Assembly: GCA_022410635.1 (NCBI GenBank)
Contig: JAJVDF010000132.1
Location: 1,882,133 to 1,946,132, forward strand
Reading direction: 5' to 3'
DNA from: Tretioscincus oriximinensis
Lineage: Eukaryota; Chordata; Lepidosauria; Squamata; Gymnophthalmidae
Length of the DNA stretch: 64,000 nucleotides
The number at the start of each line of letters is the position of its first letter. Position 1 is the first letter of the stretch. Shown one piece after another: positions 22,049-32,741 of this stretch. A program made the translations under genes and the position numbers. Below the pieces are notes generated by a model, which saw nothing but the letters and a program-made list of their open reading frames with translations, did not search any database and was not told where the DNA came from.

Positions 22049-22684
22049 CAGGGATGTGGAAAGTACAATGCCCTGCAAATGTGAACTAGTCTGCAATGCT
22101 TCCTGGCTCCACCCACTGGGTTCCCTGCCCTTCCCTCTCCCCTGGACACATGTTATTTTTTTAAAATAATTTTGACAGTTGCTTACAGTTGCTTGGATCA
22201 GGAAGGGAAGGGTCAGGCTAGCAAGCTGCAGCCTCATCTTCCCCTGCCTGTTCTACCCCTGTGAGCAATCACCACCATGAGGCAGGGGAAGACGAGACTG
22301 CTGGACTGGAGCTCAAGGTAACCCTGCAGCTTGCCAGCCTGACCTCGCACAGCGAGGAGAATCGATCGTTGCCATGCTTGCCTGGATCAAGGAAGGCTCA
22401 GTCTGGCAAGCTACAGGCTGTTGGCCCCACACTCCAGCACCCCCATCTTCCCCCACATTGAGGTGGTGGGTGCTTCTTCATTCGCATAGTGGGGATGGAT
22501 GAGAAGACGATGCTGCTGGAACGCAGCCTGCTGCATCAACTCGCTTCCTTTGATTTTCCCTGGGGATGAGTGGGTCAAGGTGGGAGAGGGAGAAGGGCAG
22601 GAGGTGGGGCCTGGGTGGGAGGAGGGGAATGGTCCCCCAGGTTATGTTACAAATATCCAAATGGCCCTTGGTTCCCCATCCCTG
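22049..22684. mobile_element. Non-autonomous hAT-like DNA transposon (636 bp)
   Basis: The left end CAGGGATGTGGAAAGTA (22049) pairs with the right end TTGGTTCCCCATCCCTG (ending 22684). The terminal inverted repeat is about 13-14 bp with one mismatch and begins CAGGG, as in hAT elements. The interior is GC-rich and itself partly palindromic (GTCAGGCTAGCAAGCTGCAG near 22211, its inverse near 22326). No transposase frame is present. Flanks (TATGTACT, ATCTACTT) are only a shifted, imperfect match for an 8-bp target duplication. Confidence 0.7.
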
Positions 22685-22744
22685 ATCTACTTGCTAGTGC
22701 TGGTCTACATTAAAGACCTAAAAATGCACTTCTGAAATGTATTC

Positions 22745-23225
22745 TTTGGCATTTAGTCCTTTATTGATGGCCTAGAACTTATGAATGTCTTCAAGATCTG
22801 CTGCTTCTCTTTCAAATCTTCCTTTGTAGTTTCTTTGTTCAAGTCAACAAAGGACATAACAAAGATCATGGTTTCCTGGCCAATTATACCTTTTTATGGC
22901 ACCTGTTAAGTATTTGATTGATTTAATATCAGACGTTGCCTCTTCTTGCCTCAGGGACTTTTTCACACGAGAGGATTAGTTTCTGCTATTTACCTGTTTT
23001 TCTGAACCTGAAGTTCATATCCCATCACACTTGCATATGCTTTGTCATCTCCCATACACAGTTTTNTGTAAATACCTGACATTAGTCCCTCAGCATCTGA
23101 AGAAGTAGACGTGTCTGCGAAAGCTAATGCCACCACTTTTCTCAAGTTAGTCTCAAAGTGCTACTGCCCCCTTTGCTGGACTTTCTACTGGAGTAACACG
23201 GCTATTTCTCTGAAATTGATGCGCA
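22745..23225. repeat. Interspersed repeat, longer copy, family not named
   Basis: It shares ordered words with 49640-50170 (ATCTTCCTTTGTAGTT, CTGGCCAATTAT). It ends in the ATCTGAAGAAGTAGACGTGT, GCTAATGCCACCAC and GGAGTAACACGGCTATTTCT block shared with other copies. No coding sequence is seen. Confidence 0.55.
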
Positions 23226-23365
23226 TAGCTAGAATGTGTGAGTAGGTTGTTATAAGTAAGCTGAGAGAAAAGTGCGCTTGGGCAAGGGGAGAAACACGGT
23301 GGTCGCTCCTGGCCCTCGAGTGTCCCTGGGCGCTCCGGCCTCTCAGGTGGGAACGGCGGAAAGGC

Positions 23366-23640
23366 GGCTATTGTTGTTGTGATTGTTGTTATTATTAAAA
23401 ACAAAATGTTGTTGTTATTAGTAGTAGTAGTTGTAGTCATATCATGAAGGGGAAAGATTATGATGATTGTTATTATTGAGCTTAACATTAGTAGTAATAC
23501 TGTTGTTAATATTAGTATCACGAAGGGAGGAAAGACTATTATTGTTGTTGTTATTATTATCTTTATCATTAGTATTCATATTAATGTTAATATTGTTATT
23601 AGTAGTAGTATCATGAAGGGGAGAAAGACTGAGGAATCTG
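23366..23640. repeat. ATT/GTT-rich minisatellite, about three 80-90 bp units
   Basis: Unit starts are marked by ATCATGAAGGGGAAAGA (about 23438), ATCACGAAGGGAGGAAAGACT (about 23518) and ATCATGAAGGGGAGAAAGACT (about 23609). Between them lie ATT/GTT/AGT triplet-rich stretches. The array directly precedes the 5' end of the nearly full-length CR1. A GC-rich block (23290-23365) lies just upstream. Confidence 0.75.
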
Positions 23641-23766
23641 AGCTTCAGGGAGTAATTTGCATATTCCTGTTGCATGNTGGGAAGAAGCTAAAAAACTCAC
23701 CGCGAAGCAAAAGAACAGCAAAGTGAAAAGCTGTTAAAAAAATGTCAGTGCCTTCCTTTAAGCAAT

Positions 23767-24105
23767 ATGGAAGGAAAGAGTGACCCCATGGTCTTCTGCA
23801 GTGAATGTAATATGTTTACAGAACTGCCAGAAGAGAAGACAAACTTCACCTGCCACAAATGCTAGCTTGTGTCGCTGCTGGAAGAAAAGGTGCGGAATCT
23901 CGAAGAGAGAGTNTCCAGTCTGAAACTCATTAGNGATGCAGAGGTCCAAACAGAAGAGCCCCTTCTGACCCATGAAGAGAAAGAAAATCCTAGCATACCA
24001 GTAGAAGAAGCGGAATGGAAACACGTGACTCAGAGAAGAAGGAGGGGTAGGATTCTGTCAGCACCTTTACAGCTTAAGAACCAAACTAAAATGCTTCTAC
24101 ACTAA
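23767..24105 (+). pseudogene. CR1 ORF1 remnant (zinc-finger-like and coiled-coil protein)
   Basis: From ATG at 23767 the frame reads MEGKSDPMVFCSECNMFTEL with a CxxC pair, then TCHKC with a second CxxC pair (C-x2-C ... C-x2-C). It next meets a TAG (about 23861) where glutamine or similar is expected. It continues with SLLEEKVRNLEER, a short coiled coil, to a stop at 24103-24105. The layout fits the short ORF1 proteins of CR1 elements, thought to bind the element RNA. The internal stop and two Ns make it non-functional. It lies about 10 bp before ORF2. Confidence 0.65.
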
Positions 24106-24113
24106 TGCACATA

Positions 24114-26471
24114 GCATGGGAAACAAACAAGAAGAGTTGGAGATGTTAACACAGGAAAACAAATATGATGTCATAGGCATCACTGAAACTTGGTGGGATG
24201 AGACACATGATTGGAACACAAAGCTTAGAGGTTACAACTTATTTATAAGAAACAGACTTAACAAAAGGGGAGGTGGTATGTTAGGGAAACATATACCTCC
24301 TCAGAAAATGGAAGCTCTGTAGAAACCATCTGGGTAAGGATACAAGGAGAGAAAAACAGAAAGGACACCATCGTGGGAGTTTATTATAGGCCTCCTGGAC
24401 AAACAGAAGATATGGATGAACTTTTCCTAAATCAGATGATTATGCTCTCAAATAAACATGATACAGTGATTATGGGAGATTTTAACTATCCAGACANTTG
24501 TTGGGAATCTCTCTTGGGCAAAACTCACGGGTCTACTAAATTTTTATCTTCTCTAGCTGATAATTTTATCTGCCAAAACGTGGAAGAAAAAACAAGAGGA
24601 TCCGCTATCCTGGATCTAATTCTTACCAACAAGGAGGAAATGGTTGAGGAAGTAAGGGTGGCTGGGATCTTGGGCTGCAGTGACCATGCAATCATTGAAT
24701 TCTACATAACAAAGGGAGGAAGACCTGAGAGGACTCAGACTTCAAGACTAGATTTCAGAAGAGCAGATTTTGATGGACTCAGAAGGAGGGTAGGAAGAAT
24801 CGAAGAAAANGAAAAGCTAAAGATGCTATAGGAGTTCTACAGAGGGAAAATNGTGAAATGATCAAAAACGATACTGAGAAAGCTGAACTTCTGAACACTT
24901 ATTTTGCAACTGTTTTTTCTGAAAAAGGACATACANCAACAGCTGGTCTTCATTCTGCTATTGAAGGAACAAAAGAATCAAAACACTTAATAGACAGAGA
25001 AAAGGTGAGGGAACACTTAGCTAATTTAAATGAATTCAAATCTCCAGGCCCAGATGAACTACATCCCAGGGTACTGAAGGAACTAGCAGAAGTAATAGCG
25101 GAACCACTTGCAGTGATCTTTGAAAATTCATAGTCAACAGGAGAATTCCCAGTAGAATGGAGAAGGGCAAATGTTGTCCCTATCTTCAAAAAGGGTAAAA
25201 AGGTGGAACCGGGAAACTATAGGCCTATGAGTCTGACTTCAATACCAGGAAAGCTCCTTGAACAAGTTATAAAGCAGCATGTATGCCAGCACTTGGATAG
25301 GAATGCAGTAATTAATCAGAGCCAACATGGATTTGTAACAAACAAGTCATGCCAGACTAATCTAATTTCTTTCTATGATAGAATTACCGAAATGCAGTAG
25401 ATGTGGTATATCTTGACTTCAAAAAAGCATTTGACAAAGTATCTCATTCCGTCATTATTGAACAAATGGTCAAGTATGGGATTGAAAGCAACAGTTAGAT
25501 GGATTGAAAACTGGCTTAGTGATCANACTCAAAGAGTGATAATAAATGGTTGCACATCCAATTGGAAGAATGTTTCAAGTGGGGTANCACAAGGGTCTGT
25601 CCTAGGCCCAGTGCTATTTAACATATTTATAAATGATCTAGATGAAGGAATTGAAGGAAAACTTATCAAATTTGCTGATGACACAAAACTAGGTGGTGTT
25701 GCTAATACTAAACAAGATAGAGATAGGATTCAAAAAGATCTAAACAAACTTGAACAATGGGCTGAAACTAACAGAATGGTATTTAACAGAGAGAAATGCA
25801 AGATCCTATATCTGGGCAAAAATAATGAAAACAGCACATATAGAATGGGAGAAATATGTCTGAGCAGCAGCACAGGTGAGAAGGACCTGGGTGTTTTGGT
25901 AGATCACAGATTAAACATGAGTCAACAGTGTGAAGCAGCTGCAAAAAAGGCAAACACAATCCTGGGATGTATCAAGAGGGGCGTAGAATNTCGCTCACGT
26001 GAAGTAATTATTCCTCTCTACAGTACTTTGGTACGACCACACTTGGAATCCTGTGTTCAGTTCTGGGGGGCCCAATTTTAAAAGGACATTGATAAACTAG
26101 AGCAAGTACAAAAGAGAGTTACAAGGATGGTGAGTGGTCTGGAAACCATGTCCTATCAGGAATGGTTAAAGGATCTAGGGATGTTTAGTCTGCAAAAGAG
26201 AAGACTGAGAGGAGNNCTGATAGCTGTCTACAAATATCTGAAGGGCTGTCACAGAGCAGAGGGATCAGCACTTTTCTCATTAGCACAGGGAAGGACTAGA
26301 AACAATGGAATGAAACTGCAAGGGAGTAGATTTAGATTAGATATCAGAAAAAACTTNCTAACAGTCAGGGTGATAAACCAGTGGAACAGTTTGCAACAGG
26401 AGGTGGTGAGTTCTCCTTCACTGGAAGTCTTCAAACAGAGACTGGACAGTCATCTGTCTAGGATGGTTTAA
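24114..26471 (+). pseudogene. CR1 ORF2 (endonuclease-reverse transcriptase), broken
   Basis: Endonuclease: ENKYDVIGITETWWDE (24152 on), GVYYRPPGQTEDMDEL (24376 on), IMGDFNYPD and CSDHAIIEF (about 24682). [19 protein letters not shown] (25036), GNYRPMSLTSIPGKLLEQ (25212), [17 protein letters not shown] (25590) and the catalytic box FADDTKLGG (25672-25698). C-terminus: [20 protein letters not shown] (25880 on) and LDIRKN (26337). Breaks include a frameshift near 24300, the linker deletion near 24810, a TAG at 25131-25133, loss of bases near 25390, and frame changes near 25440 and 26080. It cannot make a full enzyme. Confidence 0.9.
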
Positions 26472-26634
26472 TGAATCCTGCATCGAGCAGGGGNTTGGAC
26501 CCGATGACCCTGGAGGTCCCTTCCNANTCTATGATTCTATGATCTATGATTCTAAATAATAGACGACTCTTTTCACTCTTCACTCTGGCTACATGGTGTG
26601 TGTGTCCTTGATCTCACCAATTCTTCAACACAAC

Positions 26635-26965
26635 ATTAAGACCAGGGGCATTCCTTGAAACTGATGGGCAGAAGAGTGAGGACAGAGAAGGGAATTTACT
26701 TCCAGAAAAAGTGGTAGTAGCTAGCTAACAAGTTCATGGAAGCCAAGGGTATAAACAGGATGGATGTCTTGATACTGCCTCTGAGATGGAGCAACAGGGT
26801 GGATTTCTGAAATACCCTTTGCATGGCGTCAGGAACAGGTGAAGATTATGCCTTCTTCTGTTTCAAACTGCCCTCGTGCAATTGGCGGGCCACTGTGTGA
26901 TAGTGTGTGCTGGATTAGATGGGCTGCATCCTGATTCATCACTATTCCTCTTATGTTCTTATGAC
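26635..26965 (+). mobile_element. CR1-B LINE, short 3' fragment with internal deletions
   Basis: It starts at GACCAGGGGCATTCCTTGAA and ends at TCCTCTTATGTTCTTATG. It is shorter between those points than other CR1-B copies, with deletions around 26690-26740. It lies about 80 bp downstream of the CR1-A end. Confidence 0.85.
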
Positions 26966-27837
26966 AACCCAAACATTTTTCATATTTGTGGTCTATTGCA
27001 AAGGTCTTGCAACTAAGAAATAAGGTGCTACAATTTAGGGTGAAAATGCGGGATTCAGATTGCATGCTGCAAACAGTAATTATCATTTTAAGACATACCA
27101 TTAAGCTCCAAGTATTAGAAGAGCTGCATTTTCTGCCTTATGAATTGAGCAGCGAGACTACTAATTAACCTCCTTAGGGAGTTAAAAAATATCAGACATA
27201 ATTAGATAAAGATTATCCCTCATTCTCATCAAGTATACTTTCATTTTGACTGTATGTGACACAGACATATATCACTGGTACCTGACCGGTGTAGCTCGGT
27301 GTGACAAGTGAGAAGAGGTCACTGTGAAACATACTTCTAAAGTCCAGCAGGGTTCTTGTCAGATACATATTACTCAACCCTTAGTCATTTATGGCACCTG
27401 TAGTTTTCAAATATTCCTGAAGGACAATACCTAACAAACATTCATGTGCTTGTACTAAGAGTTAAGGGTTCTTGGGTTCAATTCCTATGTAGCCATGAAC
27501 ATCCACTAGGTTATCCTTGTCTACTCTAGAGTTACCACATTAGAAAGGACAAAACATTGCTCTTTTAATGGATATGGAAGAGAGGACTCTTTTTCACACC
27601 CATTAAAAGTGCAAAGTATTATCCTGTTTTTTGTGAGTTGCCCTGTTCACTAATTATCCTTCAGCCTAACATTCCCAGTGTTATTTTAACTAGAAAAAGA
27701 ATAATATGTATTCTTGAATTCTTTGGAATATATTGCTATGAATCACATCAATAAATAAAGTCTAAACAGGAAATGAACATTGATGTCTTTCGTGTTAAAT
27801 CCCATTTCCCTAAAAAAATGAAAGTTGCTAGTCCTTT

Positions 27838-28950
27838 GAACATAAGAACATAAGAAGAGCCATACTGGATCAGGCCAGAGCCCATCAAGTCCAGCATTCT
27901 GTCTCACCCAGAGACCCATCAGATGCACCTGGGCAGTCCAAACAGAGGAAAGTAAAATATGCTCCTGTTCATGACTCCCTGCAAATAGTATCTCAGGAGT
28001 CCTGCCTGTGGCTCCATCCCGGAGGCAACATCCAGACATCCATCCTACAATCCATTTATACCCTTGGTGTCCATAAACCTGTCTAGTCCTGTCTTGAAAC
28101 TATCCAAGCTGTTAGCTACCACTACCTCCTCAGGAAGTCAATTCCTCTGGGTGAAAAAATACTTTGTTCTCACTTTTCTACCTAACAGTTTCGAGGAGNG
28201 CCCTCTGGTCCTTGTGTTGTGTGATAGAGAAAACATTTTTTCTCCATTCACCCTGTCCATCACATGCATGATTTTGTACACTTCAATCAGATCACCAGTC
28301 AAACATCGCCTTTCAAGGCTGAAGAGGCCCAGATGTTGCAGCCTGACTTCGTAAGGGAGGTGCTCCAGACCCTTGATNATTTTTGTTGCCCTTTTCTGCA
28401 CCTTCTCCACTTCCAAAATATCCCTCTTGAGATGTGGTGACCAGAATTGATCACAGTATTCCAAATGTGGCCTCTCCACAGATTTATAAAGAGGCAAAGC
28501 AACATTTGCTGNCTTGTTTTCNATTCCTTTCCTAATTATCCCCAACATGGAATTTGCCTTTTTTGCTGCTGCTGCACACTGGGTTGACATTTTCATTGAA
28601 TTGTCCACTAACACCCCAAGATCCTTTTCTTGCTCAGTCACAGAAAGCTTGGTTCCCATCAGGTGGTAGGAGTATTTTGGGTTCTTTGCCCCAATNTGCA
28701 TGACCTTGCACTTGCTTAAGTTGAAGTGCATTTGCCACTTTGATGCCCACTCAACCAATTTCAATAGATCACTCTGGAGTGCCTTACAATCACTTTCAGT
28801 TTTCACTACACTGAACAGTTTAGTGTCGTCAGCAAACTTGGCTACTTCACTATTTACCTCGGCATCCAGAACATTTATAAATATATTGAAAAGCAAGGAT
28901 CCCAGTACAGATCCCTGGGGTACCCCNCTGCATTTGGGCTGCATTAAGTC
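27838..28950 (-). mobile_element. CR1-B LINE, 5'-truncated, RT region retained
   Basis: The minus strand reads from VPQGSVLGSLLFNIFINVLD (near 28925) through FADDTKLFSVVKTESDCKAL and [20 protein letters not shown] to PHLEYCDQFWSPHLKRDI and GDLIEVYKIMH. It ends in GGCTCTTCTTATGTTCTTATG (27838-27860). Several Ns and a frame change near 28140 interrupt it. Its catalytic FADD box is intact, but the element lacks its endonuclease. Confidence 0.93.
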
Positions 28951-29564
28951 TGGCTATGTTTAACTTTTACACTATAATTGTAAAAAATCAAGTCCTTGTT
29001 CACGCGTAACTGCAGGAAAACAGGGACATTGCGAGGGGAAGCTTCAAGATTGCGGATTTCATATGAGAATTTTGCTGCTATTTTTGTGGTGCAAGATCCC
29101 AGGAGGCATACCTGATTACCACAAAATGAGACTGAGCATGTCAGGATGTCAGGTTGCCTCCTTCTGCCCACTACTATGCCTGTGCCGTGCTCTTCATAGG
29201 CTGGTGGGGTGGGAAAGAGGTCAAGGAGAGGAAGTGTGAGCACATGCCTCCTTACTCCTCCCCCTCTGCCCTTATAGGTAGATTCGATTGCATTCCTTTT
29301 GCACATGGGCAGTGAGACAAGAGGAAGTGTGTCAGGGGCATGTGCACGTAAATCCCCTTTTTTACTTCTTTGTCACCCACCAACTTGTTGCGTAGTTCAT
29401 TGCAAAAGTGGCACACTTCTCCCTCCCTCCCTCAAACATCCATATCCCAATGACCAGTGTGGTCACCAAGCTTTTCTCATACATCCTGCTTGTGTCTTGC
29501 GGACAGCAGTATAACCAACACCTTGACAAATCATCACGATGACAGTCATTAGTAGTACTACAAA
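28951..29564. other. Intronic sequence, no element assigned
   Basis: Includes a moderately GC-rich part (29150-29350). I see no clear terminal repeats, exon or known family. Confidence 0.5.
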
Positions 29565-30640
29565 GGCGTGTCATCAGGAGATTTGGAGTGAAGTGCCACC
29601 AACACACAGCTCTATCTCTCTGTTCCATCTGAATCAGGAGAGGCGGTTGAAGTGCTTGACAGGTGCCTGGAAGCAGTAATTGGCTGGCTGGGAGCCAATA
29701 AATTGAAGCTGAATCCAGATAAGACGGAGGTGCTGTGTGTTGGAACATCCTGGATTCGTGAAGTGGGGAGGCACTCTCTCCTTGATGCGGTAAAATTGCG
29801 CTACAGTGGACAGGTGAAAAATCTGGGGATGCTTCTGGACTCTGCCCTGACACTTGAAAATCAGGTGGAGGTCAGGAGCGCCCACTTCAACCTATGTCTG
29901 GTTCGCCACTTCTGAACAGGGATGATTTAGCCACAGTGATCCACATTCTGGTAACTTCCAGATTGGACTATTGTAATGCGCTCTATATGGGACTGCCCTT
30001 GAAAATGATTCGTAAGCTGCAGTTGGTACAGAATGCAACAGCTAGACTGCTGACTGAAACGGTGGGCTGGACATACATCACGTGGGTCTTGAAAGAGCTG
30101 CACTGGCTACCAATCGGCTGCCGAGCCCAATTCAAGGTGTTGATTTTAATCTTTATTTTTTCGGTATGGTTGCTTATAATATGTTAATTGTGTTTTTATT
30201 GTTAACCACACTAAGACCTTAGGGTTTAGGACGGTATAAAAATGTAAATAAATAAATAAGACCCTAAATAACTTGGGACCCCAAATACCTAAAAGAACAC
30301 CTTTTGCCATACCAACCTGCTTGTGCCTTAAGATCTGCAGGGGAGGGCCTCTTGGTTGTATCACCCCTCTCAACAGCAAATGGTGTAGAAACCCAGGTTA
30401 GAGCCTTCTCGGTGGCTGTCCCCAGTCTTTGGAATAGCCTCCCCCTCAAGGTACATCAGTCATCATAGTTGCACCTGGTCTTTGGCTGAAGAAATGCCAT
30501 TCTTCTTCCCACTTTTAGGTATTGTTTTATACNGTTTTAATTTGTCAATTTTGTATTTTTGTTTTATGGTTGGCTGTCTTGAGACCTTCGGGTATAGGAT
30601 GGGGTATAAGTACAAATAAATAGTAAATAAATAACTGGAC
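29565..30640 (+). mobile_element. L2-type LINE, 5'-truncated 3' half, interrupted
   Basis: It begins at GTCATCAGGAGATTTGGAGT (RT) but lacks the YADD segment by a small deletion near 29600. It continues with [30 protein letters not shown] (29655 on) and [19 protein letters not shown]. After a foreign insert (30150-30262) it resumes at GACCCTAAATAACTTGGGAC and ends in the L2 tail (AAATAAATAGTAAATAAATAA) near 30634. Confidence 0.9.
30150..30262 (+). mobile_element. Second L2-like 3' tail nested in an L2 copy
   Basis: The host L2 sequence TTCAAGGTGTTGATTTTAAT is broken by CTTATAATATGTTAATTGTG, then ACACTAAGACCTTAGGGTTT and ATAAATAAATAA, before the host resumes at GACCCTAAATAAC. The insert is a short, diverged L2-type tail from another subfamily. 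Confidence 0.75.
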
Positions 30641-31112
30641 GCACACTTTCTTAGTATCCACGCTAAGAAACATACTAAAGCTTCAGGTCCTACTATGTAA
30701 ACTTGCACTTTCCATCACAGATAAATTGTCAAGGTAGACGGAACTGCTACTGGTTTATCTATAACCACTAAGTATATATCTCTTAGCTTGCAGAACTGTA
30801 CTCAGTGTCACTTACTTCTAAGTAGGCACATACAAGTTTTTATGGTCGGTNCCTCACTACAGTTAACATTTTGTTTCACTTTGTTGAGAATTTTAACTTC
30901 CTTTACCATCTGTACTTTGTTCAACAGATGTATTATTGCAGTTCATATAGTCATTTGCTCTACCTTGGAATTATGTTTCATTAAATAGCTTTTGTCCTTG
31001 TGCTGGGTGTAATTTTATCTTCATAAAGTACATAAGACATTAAGGATAATGGATAGCTTGGCTGCACTTTAAAAAGTTAAACCCCAAAAGTACCCTTTTC
31101 TCTTTCACTTAG

Positions 31113-31654
31113 ATTTCGCACCTAGAAAGAAGGCTAAAGTGTTTTGAGAAGCAATCAACAAAACTGAAGGAAACAAACAAAGGGTTAACTAAAGATAATA
31201 ATGCTCTGAAACTATTGCTTGAACAGCACAAAGAAGAAGGAGAGCTCAGAAAGAAGGAGATGGAGATGTTGCTGGAAAAGATTACAGAAAAAAAGAAGGA
31301 CAACTTGGAGCTTCAGGCAACTATAGGTCTGTTGAAAAGAGAAATTGCCTCTCTGAAGAATCAAGCAGCAGAAGCAAACGCATTGAGAAATGAAAAGGAG
31401 GATCTTTTGTGCCAGGTGAAGCAATTGCAGTGCACATTGGACACTGCAAGAGGAGAAGGCTCGGTGGTCACAGGGGAGGCAACCTGTGGACAATGTAAAC
31501 GTGAGACTAAAAATGCCAAACTTAAATTGAAAACAGGGAAGAAAAGGAACTTAGTGGAGCATCAGNAGCCTCCTCTCAATCAGTCCATCAAGGTTATGAG
31601 CGGAGTATTTGAGAACTTCAATAAGGACGGCTGGGAGGATGTGAGTGAAAGCAG
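31113..31654 (+). CDS. CNTLN: CNTLN (centlein) largest exon in the window
   Basis: The acceptor is TTCTCTTTCACTTAG (ending 31112); the donor is AGCAG|GTACGT after 31654, a near-consensus site. The exon is 542 bp, phase 0 in and two bases out. The first 110 or so residues are heptad-rich coiled coil: HLERRLKCFEKQSTKLKE, then EMEMLLEKITEKKKDNLELQ and EIASLKNQAAEANALRNEKE. A basic stretch follows (KLKLKTGKKRNL), then SIKVMSGVFENFNKDGWEDV and SES. The same blocks (VAEANALRNE, LNHSIKVMSNVFEN, DGWEDVSESS) stand in this order in mammalian centlein as I recall it. One N at 31566 leaves a residue undefined. Confidence 0.96.
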
Positions 31655-32379
31655 GTACGTCGCTCATTAACTTAGCTCTGTAGAGGGGACACTGTGCATA
31701 TGTAAAACACCAGTAAATAGAGATTGAATTTTAACTACTGTCGATTTAGTATTCAGAAAAAAGACTGTCAGAGCCTTTGAAATATCTTGGGAGGTCTTGT
31801 TCTGAGTTTATTGACTGAAATTTGCATGCAAAATTAGCCACAACTGCACAAGTATTTGAATAGGTGCCAGGAAACCCAAAAGAAGGCAATGCTTGATTTC
31901 TTCCAGTGATGCTATTTTCATGCAGTCATGAGGCTTGAAATTGACAGTTTGGCAGGTTGATTTAATTTGCTGGCCCTTTGCATATTCACCACTGACAGCT
32001 AAGGATTCCCAGGCAAGCCTACGAAGTCGGTTTAGTTATCTTGTGACATGTCTACCCGAGAGGAGAAGCATTTTTCCCCCTTAATTTAGTTAGATAAATT
32101 TTGAATGACCCATTTTAGCTTGGAACCAGATGTCTACAAGCTGTTTAACGTCCTTTAAATTAAGGATCATCCACACTAATTACTGCATGTATGTTTTAAG
32201 CACAGTCATTGTACTAGATTTAATTGAACAATAGTTGAAAATTAGTTCTATAAACGCTAAGTATAAATGCATGGGTATATAAATGCAAAGTCATCAACAA
32301 TCACAATAGTTGAATAAGGTCATTATTGGATGCTTTCATTAGCCATATAACACCAGAGGTTAAAAAGCTGCAAGGAATT

Positions 32380-32455
32380 TGTACCTAGAATCATAAAATT
32401 GGAAGGGATTCCAGGGTTAAAGGGTCCAGTCCCCTGCTCTTTGTTATCCATTATT
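32380..32455 (-). mobile_element. CR1-A 3' terminus, very short
   Basis: TAGAATCATAAAATTGGAAG followed by CCAGGGTTAAAGGGTCCAGTCCCCTGCTC is the reverse complement of the CR1-A terminal segment (compare 5366-5440). Only about 75 bp remain. Confidence 0.7.
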
Positions 32456-32741
32456 GTATTTTTGATGAATACATGTCCATTTTCCCAAGAACGCTAAAAA
32501 AAAAGATATATATATATAAAAGATCTGTTTGTAAAATGCACATTGTTCCATTATGTGATTTGCCCATAGGTTTGCAACTATTAACTATTTCTGTATTAGC
32601 AAATTAATGAACTTTCTGAATACTTTAGACTGTTTTATAATGTATAGGAAAAGACACTATGATTTAGAAATCATATGAGGAATGGTGTCCGTCTGATCAG
32701 ATTTCAACATCCTTTGGAGTAATGTGTATTTTTTTCATACA

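Larger units (their letters stand above)
23641..26560 (+). mobile_element. CR1-A LINE, nearly full length, defective
   Basis: It is the most complete CR1 here. A short 5' region (23641-23766) is followed by an ORF1 remnant (23767-24105), ORF2 with endonuclease and RT (24114-26471), and a 3' end with TCTATGATTCTATG repeats near 26525-26560. Compared with the copy at 1-1187 it has lost about 340 bp between endonuclease and RT, near 24810. Several stops, small deletions and Ns interrupt ORF2. The 5' boundary is an estimate. Confidence 0.92.

Noticed and set aside
23153..23675. Asn/Thr/Ile-rich minus-strand proteins
   Set aside because: They are translations of the ATT/GTT-rich minisatellite.
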